From assembly GCA_024280215.1 (NCBI GenBank), contig JAJRQO010000017.1, forward strand, positions 1-64,000: 64,000 nucleotides of DNA, in the 5' to 3' direction. The position numbers were made by a program, and so were the translations under genes. Below the pieces are notes generated by a model that did not search any database, was not told the DNA's origin, and saw only the letters and a program-made list of their open reading frames with translations. Source of the DNA: Candidatus Zixiibacteriota bacterium (GTDB lineage Bacteria; Zixibacteria; MSB-5A5; GN15; FEB-12). Positions 8,795 to 16,505 of this stretch are shown piece after piece. Every line of letters begins with the position of its first letter. Position 1 is the first letter of the stretch.

Positions 8795-9199
8795 TTAAGT
8801 AATTTCATTATTCACTTTATTCGAAGAAAGTAAACGCCAATATGCACGTTCTACGACTAATGAAATCTCATAACTCTTAAATGGTTTTGTAATATATTCA
8901 TCAGCACCTAACAAAAGGGCATCTTTCACAGTATATGTATCTCCATATGCTGTCATGATTATAATTCCTAACCCTTCATATTCACTTTTAATATTTTTTA
9001 ATAATTCAAATCCATTCATTCGCGGCATCTTCATATCAGATATAACAATGTCCACTTTATTGTTACTAAGTTTTTCAAGAGCATTAACACCATTAATTGC
9101 AGTTATAATATTATAACCTTCACGTGAGAGAATTTTCCCAAGCAAATCACGCATCATCTCTTCATCGTCAACAACTAATATTGTAAAATTGTTCTTCAA
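8795..9199 (-). CDS. CheY-like single-domain response regulator
   Basis: 134 residues, one receiver domain and no output domain. Acidic pocket D11/D12, phospho-acceptor D55 in VISDMKMPRMNG, switch Thr in IIMTAYGD and conserved Lys in YITKPF. The start is TTG (9199), supported by AAGGAA about 8 nt upstream. It probably acts by protein-protein contact. It lies between a second receiver protein and the FapA-like gene. Confidence 0.93.
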   Translation of the reverse strand: MKNNFTILVVDDEEMMRDLLGKILSREGYNIITAINGVNALEKLSNNKVDIVISDMKMPRMNGFELLKNIKSEYEGLGIIIMTAYGDTYTVKDALLLGADEYITKPFKSYEISLVVERAYWRLLSSNKVNNEIT

Positions 9200-9232
9200 A
9201 ATAAATTCCTTATAATATAACTGAAAGAGAAA

Positions 9233-9649
9233 TTAGCGGGTTAAAGTTGATGTTAACTCCGAAATAAAACTTTCAAGCATAATCGGTTTATACATTACTC
9301 GGCAAGCCCCTAAAACACCCGCTTCATTAATAAGTTTATCAGTTGCATTTCCTGTTATAATCATAATAGGAACTTTTGGAGTGATTTTTTTCAACTCTAC
9401 CAAAACATCCAAGCCAGAGAGCTCTGGCATAATAAGATCAAGAGTAATCAAGTCATATGATTTCTTACTTGCTTTTTCAATAGCTTCATTTCCATCATTT
9501 GCAAGTTCGACAGAAAAAGCATCCGTCAATTCACAAAAATCTTTAAACACTTCTTGAACCCATTTTTCATCATCTACAATAAGTACTTTAAATGGCTCAC
9601 CTCTATCTTGTGCCAATTGGTTCAGTTTGTCAAAATTAACTAAGGTCAT
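9233..9649 (-). CDS. CheY-like response regulator with N-terminal extension
   Basis: 138 residues: a 20-residue N-terminal extension, then a receiver domain. Acidic pair D26/D27, phospho-acceptor D71 in LITLDLIMPELSG, switch Thr in MIITGN and Lys in VMYKPI. There is no DNA-binding or enzymatic output domain. It is the first gene after a good sigma-28-like promoter and is followed by a second receiver and a FapA-like protein, which suggests a motility-class signalling unit. Confidence 0.92.
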   Translation of the reverse strand: MTLVNFDKLNQLAQDRGEPFKVLIVDDEKWVQEVFKDFCELTDAFSVELANDGNEAIEKASKKSYDLITLDLIMPELSGLDVLVELKKITPKVPIMIITGNATDKLINEAGVLGACRVMYKPIMLESFISELTSTLTR

Positions 9650-9684
9650 ATTTCACTCTTGAATTTATGAGTTATCTTCATACA

Positions 9685-9706
9685 TAAGAGAGTGATTTCT
9701 CTCTTA
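9685..9706. promoter_or_regulatory. Inverted repeat in the leader of the response regulator gene
   Basis: Perfect 8-bp arms TAAGAGAG (9685-9692) and CTCTCTTA (9699-9706) with a 6-bp centre. It lies between the sigma-28-like box and the start codon at 9649. There is no T-run on the minus strand after it, so it is not an ordinary terminator; it could be an operator or a leader hairpin. Confidence 0.5.
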
Positions 9707-9712
9707 ATATTT

Positions 9713-9739
9713 ATATCGGTCAAAATTTCAAATTGCTTA
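9713..9739 (-). promoter_or_regulatory. Candidate sigma-28 (FliA) promoter
   Basis: Minus strand TAAG (9739-9736), 15-bp spacer, ACCGATAT (9720-9713). The flagellar sigma-28 consensus is TAAA-N15-GCCGATAA, so the spacing is exact and the -10 differs at two positions. It would drive the response regulator/response regulator/FapA-like genes. Motif match only. Confidence 0.5.
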
Positions 9740-9765
9740 GATTGATAATTTATCCAGCTTCAAGG

Positions 9766-10119
9766 CTAAATCTTGTACTCACCTTTAACACCAAGTTCAT
9801 CAAGTATTTGCCTACATTGCGAGAGGATGGAATTCAACTTTACTTCAAGTTGATCTGAACTAAATTTCCCCGAGGGGACATCATACACCATCGTTTCTTT
9901 ATTTTTAGCCGCATTTATAATACGAGTTAATTCCTGGCCGACTTTTACAGCACCATTAACCAATTTTATAAACTCTGGTTCCATTTTTGAAAGCTGCTTG
10001 GAGTCATTTTTACTTTTTGCTAAATAAATTGCGAGATTGACAGCGATTTCTTTTACTTCTTCGTTTAAGTTTTCAACAATGTCAATAATGTCATTATTAT
10101 TTCCAAAAGTTTTGTTCAT
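9766..10119 (-). CDS. Small helical protein of unknown function
   Basis: 117 residues, almost entirely predicted helix, no signal peptide and no membrane segment. I recognise no family. It begins 4 bp after the stop of the GAF/H-box gene and is followed, after a 116-bp gap with its own promoter, by two receiver proteins. Its size and helical content are compatible with a phosphotransfer or scaffold role, but there is no conserved HPt histidine motif, so that is only a guess from context. Confidence 0.6.
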   Translation of the reverse strand: MNKTFGNNNDIIDIVENLNEEVKEIAVNLAIYLAKSKNDSKQLSKMEPEFIKLVNGAVKVGQELTRIINAAKNKETMVYDVPSGKFSSDQLEVKLNSILSQCRQILDELGVKGEYKI

Positions 10120-10123
10120 ATTT

Positions 10124-10951
10124 TCATCGACCTACATCTGTAAGAGGTTTGGTAGTTCGTTTATTCAAAATAGAATTTAAATTCAAGATTTTATTATTTG
10201 AATCATTGATTCTCTTTGCGGCAGTTTCTATTTTTTTTAATCTTGAAAGTGTTTTTTGGTTAAAATTATTTTTTCCTATAAGAAGACATTGTAAATTCCC
10301 AATAATAATTGAAAGAGAGTTATTAATACCATGAATAACTTCTGAAGTTTCATTCGAAATTTCATCTATTGTACAATCAGCGACCACTTGTTTTTTTAAT
10401 GATGTCATGTATTCAATCGATTCTTGATGAGTTTCATTTACTGAATTATATTTTTTCAATAAGCTGTAATGTTTCATAAGAAGTGACAATAATGGTGCAA
10501 CAGATTCAATCGTTTTAATATCTGCTTTAACAAATTCATTCTTAGTAAAGCTACCCAAATTGATAACCCCATATAGCTTCTCATCTTTTAATATAGGAAC
10601 TGATAAAAACGCAGCAAAATCTGTTTCAGGGTCATAACTTTTCATCTTAGTACGGTCAGCAATAATTATTGCATGGGCAGTATCAGCAGACCAACCTGAG
10701 AGTCCATCGCCAGATTCAATTTGTAGACCTGTTAAAATTTCAACATCTTGATTGTAGTAATCAACTTTTTCTAATTTATTGTTTTTTTCATCAAGTAAAT
10801 ATATTGTTCCCGCATCAAATTTCAAATGTTCCTTCAATAGCTCAAATACAGCATCAAACAAATTGTCTGAATCAACATCAATCAACATGAGAGAATCTAA
10901 AAGATTACCATCTTGCTTAGTTTTTCTATTTGTCATATCTAAAGCAGTCAT
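10124..10951 (-). CDS. GAF-domain protein with an H-box but no kinase ATPase domain
   Basis: 275 residues. A GAF sensory domain (about 20-160; GLSGW, SVPIL and YGVINLG strands) is followed by a helical linker and a helix pair resembling the dimerisation/phosphoacceptor domain of histidine kinases, with H207 in HGINNSLSIIIGN. The usual acidic residue right after His is Gly here, and the chain ends about 70 residues later, so the whole HATPase_c domain (N, G1 and G2 boxes) is absent. It could be a phosphotransfer hub or a regulator that dimerises with a kinase elsewhere. Two receiver proteins lie just downstream. Confidence 0.8.
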   Translation of the reverse strand: MTALDMTNRKTKQDGNLLDSLMLIDVDSDNLFDAVFELLKEHLKFDAGTIYLLDEKNNKLEKVDYYNQDVEILTGLQIESGDGLSGWSADTAHAIIIADRTKMKSYDPETDFAAFLSVPILKDEKLYGVINLGSFTKNEFVKADIKTIESVAPLLSLLMKHYSLLKKYNSVNETHQESIEYMTSLKKQVVADCTIDEISNETSEVIHGINNSLSIIIGNLQCLLIGKNNFNQKTLSRLKKIETAAKRINDSNNKILNLNSILNKRTTKPLTDVGR

Positions 10952-10952
10952 A

Positions 10953-11558
10953 TTATCTTAAACCTAAATACACTTTAGTTTTCTTTTTTAGCTCAACAAC
11001 AAATTTATCTTCAAGCTTACTGAAAAATCTAATTTTTTCTGGAGCAGTAAGATGCAAATCAGGGTCATTGATATCATCATCCATAGTAGCTTGAAAAATC
11101 CGAGAGCTTTTTTCTTCGACTCTAAACTGTTTTGCAATCAGTAACTTTCCTCTATCAACATCGAATAGACGAACTTCCCCCTCTATCACGCCGTAGGTTT
11201 GATATTTGTGAAATACGAGTGGAATATGGAAAGACTTTCTTTTCTCAATTCTTTCGCTTTGGACATCAACAATCATAATAAATCGCCCACCAAACTCTTT
11301 ACCCCACTCAAGCAATAATTCATTATTATAAAAATCCTCAGGGAATTCAGGAATAGTTATTTTATCATCTTGAATCATCTTAACACGCATATTAGCTTGC
11401 CTTGAAAAAGATTGCAAAATTTTTGAGTCTAATTTTGAATTCGTCCATGGAATTTCTGGTGTAAATACTTTTATCGCAATTTGTTTATTCACAGAAACAG
11501 CCTGCAACGCTACAACAGAAATAAATAGGACAAAGACAGCCACTACATATTTTTTCAT
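10953..11558 (-). CDS. Exported protein of unknown function
   Basis: 201 residues with a clear signal peptide (hydrophobic 5-20, AxA-like site near LQAVS). The mature part has mixed beta strands (FGGRFIMIVDVQSERIE, YGVIEGEVRLFDVDRGKLL), reminiscent of periplasmic proteins that build a small alpha/beta domain, but I do not recognise the family. It sits between a PilZ gene and the GAF gene with spacing of 15 bp and 1 bp, so it is probably co-transcribed with the motility-associated block. Confidence 0.75.
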   Translation of the reverse strand: MKKYVVAVFVLFISVVALQAVSVNKQIAIKVFTPEIPWTNSKLDSKILQSFSRQANMRVKMIQDDKITIPEFPEDFYNNELLLEWGKEFGGRFIMIVDVQSERIEKRKSFHIPLVFHKYQTYGVIEGEVRLFDVDRGKLLIAKQFRVEEKSSRIFQATMDDDINDPDLHLTAPEKIRFFSKLEDKFVVELKKKTKVYLGLR

Positions 11559-11573
11559 ATCAATCTACTTTTC

Positions 11574-12074
11574 TTATTTTTTAAACAAATAGTTTTCAAG
11601 AGTTTCATGAATACTGTCATGAAAATTTGTTACATTCTCTTGTAAAATTTCAATTTCAGGTTGAGATAAACGATCTTTCAGCAATTCTGGAGATAAGAAT
11701 TCTATACCAACAAGATTACTTTTTTCGTCGATATCAATTCGTTTCACTATACCCAAAACCGAATCAATTGACTCGGTGTCTTGTATCGTAAATTTCATCA
11801 ACAAGAAATCACGCTCAGCTACAGCTTCGTTTATGTCTATTAAGACTCCATTTGCGGAAATATTTAAAATAGTTCCTTCAATAGTGTAGGTCATTTCATC
11901 ATCAATATTCTCAAGTTTATCTTTGAGATTTCGAATTGAAATTGGAGCAGAAATTTCCACTCGAACGAATCGTCGTTTGTTCTCTTTTTGTAGTTTAAAC
12001 GGTTTTTTTACAAGCACATCTGAATCATCAATTTCGATATCTGAGATATACTTTACTTTTGTTTTGTCACTCAT
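11574..12074 (-). CDS. PilZ-domain protein (c-di-GMP receptor)
   Basis: 166 residues: a short N-terminal region and one PilZ domain. It has both ligand motifs: RRFVR (RxxxR) at about 34-38 and NISANG ([D/N]xSxxG) at about 74-79. PilZ proteins bind cyclic di-GMP and alter flagellar, secretion or polysaccharide machinery. The gene is the third of three consecutive PilZ genes, 3 bp after the previous stop. Confidence 0.9.
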   Translation of the reverse strand: MSDKTKVKYISDIEIDDSDVLVKKPFKLQKENKRRFVRVEISAPISIRNLKDKLENIDDEMTYTIEGTILNISANGVLIDINEAVAERDFLLMKFTIQDTESIDSVLGIVKRIDIDEKSNLVGIEFLSPELLKDRLSQPEIEILQENVTNFHDSIHETLENYLFKK

Positions 12075-12077
12075 TAC

Positions 12078-12836
12078 TCACTCCTCCCTTTCTGATAAAT
12101 CTTGTGCTAAGAATTTATCAAATCGGTTTCTATGTTTGATAGTGTAATCAAAGGCTTTAGGTGGTATTTTTTTCATAACTAATGATGAAAAATAATTTTC
12201 TTTTTGTTCATTTATGATAAATTGGATTCCTAATTGATAATTAAAGCTATTAATTGATTGTGAATGTTTCACTTGCCCAATAAGCAAACTTGGCAGATGT
12301 TTATTGGCATAGTCAATATTTATGAGCATAAATGTTTTGTCAGTAATTTTAGATGGTATAGGTAATAAAATTCCACCACTTGAAATATTAAGTGCTTTTA
12401 CCTCTAACCATCGAAGTTTCGACATGTCTGACTCTATTATTCTTTGTACAGGTAAAATTGCACATCGAACATGACCATTGTAAGGGTATCGTTTAAACAT
12501 TCTTCTGCTCAGTGGAACAACATTTTCATCGAGCAAAATATTAACTCTTCCACTTATAGTTCTATATAGTTTTGCTTTCGAAGATAATCTTTGACCTTTG
12601 TAATCAAATTGTACTACCACGGTTTGATCATTGTCAATTTGGCACAGATCGCTATTTTCGCCTGAGCGGTCTAAGGAAATTATATTTTCATGCACCATAA
12701 CAACTTTTGTATATAATGATTTATTGTCTAATTGACTTGAAAGTACTAACATCTCTCTGCCTACTAAAATTGATAATTCTAGATTGACAGATTTCATACT
12801 ATTGTTAGTTCCACCAGTTTGTTGAGTCGTTATCAT
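12078..12836 (-). CDS. PilZ-domain protein (c-di-GMP receptor)
   Basis: About 252 residues. An N-terminal beta-rich domain like the YcgR N-domain precedes a PilZ domain with the RxxxR motif in RRMFKR and the second motif NISSGG. I place the start at the ATG at 12836, one base after the stop of the upstream PilZ gene and about 10 nt from AAAAGGA; an upstream in-frame start at 12884 would overlap that gene by 47 bp. Expected to sense c-di-GMP. Confidence 0.87.
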   Translation of the reverse strand: MITTQQTGGTNNSMKSVNLELSILVGREMLVLSSQLDNKSLYTKVVMVHENIISLDRSGENSDLCQIDNDQTVVVQFDYKGQRLSSKAKLYRTISGRVNILLDENVVPLSRRMFKRYPYNGHVRCAILPVQRIIESDMSKLRWLEVKALNISSGGILLPIPSKITDKTFMLINIDYANKHLPSLLIGQVKHSQSINSFNYQLGIQFIINEQKENYFSSLVMKKIPPKAFDYTIKHRNRFDKFLAQDLSEREE

Positions 12837-12837
12837 G

Positions 12838-13572
12838 TTACAAAAGTCCTTTTTTCCTTTGTTCAATTTGTTGGTTAAATACAAATGAAATCAATTTTTC
12901 TTGATCAGTTGTGCTGAAACTGTTAGACAATCCTTTAATCATACCAATCGGAAGATTATTCTCATAACCTGATATTTCATGGGTTGGAATAAGAGCAACA
13001 CCACTCAACCGAGTTTGATTGTCCAAAAGAGTTCGATGCGATTGTCCTAAAACTGGTAGGCAAATATCAAGCTCTTCAAAAAGCTGAATCTTCATAAGTA
13101 GTATTGAATCTTGTTTGACAAAATCTTTTGTCTCAAGTAAAAGTCCACTTCCGCTTATATCCCAAGAATATGAACGGTGCCACTCTTGATTTTCTTTATA
13201 CATCTTATGAAAAAGTGTATACTCAACAGGTGTTGAATAGACAACACGAGCAAACTCTCTTCTTTGAATTCTTCTCACAAAAACAGGATGCGATAAAACA
13301 TATCTTTCAATTCCATCAACATTTTTTTTATGAATTGTTGAACGGAAATGATAAATAGCATCCGATTTTGTTACTGAAATAATTACGTTGCAATTATCTC
13401 TCAGCAACACTTCACCCTTCAAAATTTCTGGCTTTGTGATTTCCATTCCATCTTCAACAAAATCCTCAATCCGTGCTGTATAAACTCCAGCATTGATATC
13501 ATCTGATGTTAAGATTTCAATTTTTTCCCAAACAATTAATGGTTCGGGAATTTTTGGAATAGATAATTGCAT
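12838..13572 (-). CDS. YcgR-like PilZ-domain protein
   Basis: 244 residues. The N-terminal domain (about 1-90) resembles the YcgR/flagellar brake N-domain. The PilZ domain (about 95-215) has the c-di-GMP motifs RREFAR and DISGSG. Proteins of this build bind the flagellar motor and slow it when c-di-GMP is high. It lies 6 bp after the DUF2225 gene and directly precedes another PilZ gene, downstream of fliA. Confidence 0.88.
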   Translation of the reverse strand: MQLSIPKIPEPLIVWEKIEILTSDDINAGVYTARIEDFVEDGMEITKPEILKGEVLLRDNCNVIISVTKSDAIYHFRSTIHKKNVDGIERYVLSHPVFVRRIQRREFARVVYSTPVEYTLFHKMYKENQEWHRSYSWDISGSGLLLETKDFVKQDSILLMKIQLFEELDICLPVLGQSHRTLLDNQTRLSGVALIPTHEISGYENNLPIGMIKGLSNSFSTTDQEKLISFVFNQQIEQRKKGLL

Positions 13573-13578
13573 GCTACT

Positions 13579-14760
13579 TTATGCTCCAGCTTTAATGACT
13601 GCCATATTTTCTTTACCCTGTTCAATCGCAAGCTCCAAAATTTTTCTGGCTAATGCGATACGGGAACGATCATTTCTATTTTGATAAATAAATTCCTGAC
13701 CATGTTTGATAGTGCTATTAAAATACTCACGAGCGGACTCATGGTCGCCTACTCTTCGAGAAAGTTCAGCAATCAAATATGATGCTTGAATCTGTTGATT
13801 CCCAGGAGTAATCTCCCGACCAGAAGCAAACGCTTCTTTATAAAATTGAACAGATTTTTTAAGAGCTTCTCGCTCATCAGTCACTATGTTTGGATTCAAT
13901 TTTTTCTGTGTTGCTAAAAAGTCAACAAAACTACCACCATTACCAAACCCAGCACTACCACCTTCACCTGAAGATGATTGATCCTGGTATTCGTTTGACA
14001 ATGTTGTCAAAGAATCAACAGAGTTTTGTAAATTAGCAAATGATGTTTGGATGTCAGATATTTTGTCTGAGAATTGTCCTTTGTACGGAACCATCATTGC
14101 CTTAACATCGGCAGTTAAATCAGGTGTTTCAAAATGAGCTGAGATATGACGAGTATATTTTGAAAATTCATCAGTTGATTCGTTAAGAGAATTTTTAAAC
14201 ACTGACAAATAGTTTCCTATTTCTGTAAGCATTCCTTTGACAAATTGTTGATTCGGATTCACATCGCTATCTAAATCTCTAAAGAGCCAACCAATACGCA
14301 GATAGAACCGTCCAAGGTCTAAATTACTTTTATGATCAGAGAACATTTCATCTATAACCAATAGTTGTAATTTTACAATTGCTGATTCATTTGGATATTC
14401 TCCAACATTGATTGCTTCTCCCATAGCTCTGATAACAGAATCTGCTTGAGATAATTGTTCAAGATGTCTTTCTTTTATTGTTTTTAAGCGATATGAACGA
14501 AATGTATTATCTTTCTTCCAATCTTTAAAACTGTTATTAAACTCTCTTGTATAGTAACAATTGTCACACACTGCTGTAAAATATACAAGTGGGTTGTAGC
14601 TCTGATAGCGAGGGTATTTCCATTTTATATCAATAGGGCAGAAGTCTGTATCTCTGCCACCCTCCATAAATGATCCAACTTTAATAGTCTCGAATTCATT
14701 TATCGTTTTGCATAAAGGGCATTCTACCTTTGATAGAAAAAAAGGATTCTCTGTGGACAT
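13579..14760 (-). CDS. DUF2225 protein with zinc-ribbon-like N-terminus
   Basis: About 393 residues. The N-terminus has two Cys-x-x-Cys knuckles (CPLC near residue 14 and CDNC near residue 65) typical of DUF2225, followed by an alpha-helical, TPR-like body. A Gly/Ser-rich linker (about 265-280) separates the last TPR-like helices. The function is unknown; it is cytoplasmic (no signal). The second ATG (14760) is preferred because GGAG lies 7 nt before it and only 1 nt before the first ATG. Confidence 0.82.
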   Translation of the reverse strand: MSTENPFFLSKVECPLCKTINEFETIKVGSFMEGGRDTDFCPIDIKWKYPRYQSYNPLVYFTAVCDNCYYTREFNNSFKDWKKDNTFRSYRLKTIKERHLEQLSQADSVIRAMGEAINVGEYPNESAIVKLQLLVIDEMFSDHKSNLDLGRFYLRIGWLFRDLDSDVNPNQQFVKGMLTEIGNYLSVFKNSLNESTDEFSKYTRHISAHFETPDLTADVKAMMVPYKGQFSDKISDIQTSFANLQNSVDSLTTLSNEYQDQSSSGEGGSAGFGNGGSFVDFLATQKKLNPNIVTDEREALKKSVQFYKEAFASGREITPGNQQIQASYLIAELSRRVGDHESAREYFNSTIKHGQEFIYQNRNDRSRIALARKILELAIEQGKENMAVIKAGA

Positions 14761-14782
14761 AGTCATTCTCCGTATGTTTATA

Positions 14783-15214
14783 TTACTTATTATTCAAACT
14801 TAATAGTGCTAATTCTGATTCTGAAACGGGTAAATTTCTTTTAATTTTTTCGTGTGTCGCTCCAGCAAGAAGCATTTTTTTTGCAAGACTGATTGCTTCC
14901 TTGCGGCTCATCCGACTACTTGTTTCAGAAATAACATTTTTTACTTCTGTTTTTTGTAAGACGGTTGATTCTGATTGTTCATTACCAAAAGCAATAAATT
15001 CTACTTTTCTATCTGATGAAGGTTCAATAGCTTGAGGTTGCCGTATAGCATGTAATAAATTTTGTTTATCAGAAACAACTTCTTCAAATGTAGGTACTGA
15101 TTTCTTTTTTTGCATCATCGCATAACAAATTATAGAAATAATTCCCGCAAGCAGATAACCACCTGCGTTGATTGCCATATCGATTAAAAATTCTTGTGAA
15201 AGTTCCATTTTCAC
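14783..15214 (-). CDS. SwrB/DUF2802-like membrane-anchored flagellar accessory protein
   Basis: 143 residues: one N-terminal membrane segment (about 12-33), a charged middle, and a C-terminal helix-turn-helix-like tail (EAISLAKKMLLAGATHEKIK then SESELALL). That tail has the shape of the C-terminal motif in DUF2802/DUF6115 proteins, which include Bacillus SwrB. It is also in the position of swrB, just after the sigma-28 gene at the end of the fla operon. SwrB promotes assembly of the flagellar export apparatus; the assignment here rests on motif shape plus synteny. Confidence 0.6.
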   Translation of the reverse strand: MKMELSQEFLIDMAINAGGYLLAGIISIICYAMMQKKKSVPTFEEVVSDKQNLLHAIRQPQAIEPSSDRKVEFIAFGNEQSESTVLQKTEVKNVISETSSRMSRKEAISLAKKMLLAGATHEKIKRNLPVSESELALLSLNNK

Positions 15215-15224
15215 TTATCCTTTA

Positions 15225-15602
15225 TTATGCTTTAAAGTCAACATGTTCAGCACGAGAGTCGTCATCATCGTTTCCATTTTCTGATTTTTCTTCTGACTCT
15301 TCATGTTGTTCAATTTGTTTATCTTCACTTACTTCTTCTTCATGCAAGATGAGTATATCTTGTTGCTCTTCTTGCTTGTTCTTATCTTCTGTTTCTTCTT
15401 CTGACTCTTCATTATCGTGAAGCAGAAGCAAATCTTCTTCGTGTTCATCATGTTCTTTTTGAAGTTCTTCTTTCATCTTATCTTTTAAGACATCAGAAAA
15501 ACAATTTTTCTTCTTATCCTTGTTAGTGCGATCAGACGGTTTTAACCGTTCTGTTGTCGAAACGCCGGGAAGATTATGAACTTTGTTTAGTAATTCATCC
15601 AT
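15225..15602 (-). CDS. Very acidic low-complexity protein
   Basis: 125 residues, over one third Glu/Asp, probably unstructured. A short motif appears twice: EDLLLLHDNEE and QDILILHEEEV, about 28 residues apart, each a hydrophobic patch ending in Leu-His in an acidic background. No signal or membrane segment. A strong ribosome site (AAAGGAG, 8 nt) supports translation. It lies between fliA and the SwrB-like gene. Unknown function; a chaperone-like or binding-peptide role is only a guess. Confidence 0.65.
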   Translation of the reverse strand: MDELLNKVHNLPGVSTTERLKPSDRTNKDKKKNCFSDVLKDKMKEELQKEHDEHEEDLLLLHDNEESEEETEDKNKQEEQQDILILHEEEVSEDKQIEQHEESEEKSENGNDDDDSRAEHVDFKA

Positions 15603-15625
15603 CTTAGCGGCTCCTTTTCAATTTT

Positions 15626-16498
15626 TTAACCAGTTAAAGCGAATTTCTCTCGTACCATGTTTCTCAGTTTCATAACTGCCTTTGTATGAATCTGCGAGAC
15701 ACGTGATTCAGAGATAGTCATTACTTAGCCGATTTCTTTGAGTGTTAGCTCTTCAAAATAATAGAGAGCAATAACAAGTTTTTCCTGTTTAGTTAGTTTG
15801 TTAATCGCTACTCCTAAAAATGATTTTAACTCTGCTTTTTCTAAATCACCTAAGACTGAAACTGTTTCATGGTCAATCACCGTTTCAATCCTCGGCACCT
15901 GGCGGTTATCATCTTCGCGATAGATAACTTCGTCCAAAGATAAAATATGTGTTCCAGAAATATCACCCAAGGCAGCATGCATTTCTGGCATAGTAAGGTT
16001 CATTTGTTTTGCAAGCTCTGTTTTCTCAGGTTTTCTACCATGAATATTTTCAAGAGCTGTTAAGGCTCTATCAATTTCACGTGCTTTAGCACGAGTAGAA
16101 CGAGGTACCCAATCCAAGGCACGAAGTTCATCCAAGATTGCACCACGAATTCGAGTAACTGCATACGTTTCAAATTTAACGCCTCTTGCAGGATCGTAAT
16201 TTTTAAAGGCTTCAATCAAACCAATTACACCTGTTGAAACTAAATCATTGATTTCAACTGAGCGTGGAAAACCCATCGCCATTCTTGTAGCAACATTCTG
16301 AACAAGCGGAACATATTTATCAAGAAGTTTACGGCGACGTTCTGGAGAACGGTCATTCCAATAACGAGTCCATTCCTGAGGTGAGACATCCCACTTCTTG
16401 ACCCGTTTTGGTTTTACAGGCGTTTCCAGAGCTTTTGAGACCGTAGTTTGTTTAGCCATTTTGCTTTTTTTCTTCTTTTCTTTTAGTGTGCTAACCAT
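15626..16498 (-). pseudogene. fliA: Flagellar sigma-28 factor fliA interrupted by an in-frame TAA
   Basis: The intact frame runs 257 residues: a Lys-rich N-terminal extension, sigma region 2 (LVSTGVIGLIEAFKNYDP, FETYAVTRIRGAILDELR), region 3 and the start of region 4 (LYYFEELTLKEIG). It then meets TAA at 15727-15725. The same frame continues without shift for 32 residues reading VMTISESRVSQIHTKAV and onward, the canonical sigma-28 recognition helix, to a proper TAA at 15628-15626. Homologues have Glu, Gln or Ala at the stop position, so a single base change (for example GAA to TAA) explains it. The truncated product lacks the -35-binding helix. Confidence 0.88.
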
Positions 16499-16505
16499 AA
16501 GAATG

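Noticed and set aside
15225-15602. Acidic protein as FlgM anti-sigma factor
   Set aside because: Size and position fit loosely, but there is no FlgM C-terminal helix pattern and the composition is quite different.
15725-15727. TAA read as a sense codon genome-wide (recoded genetic code)
   Set aside because: Many other genes here, including the restored fliA frame itself, end in TAA at the expected family length.
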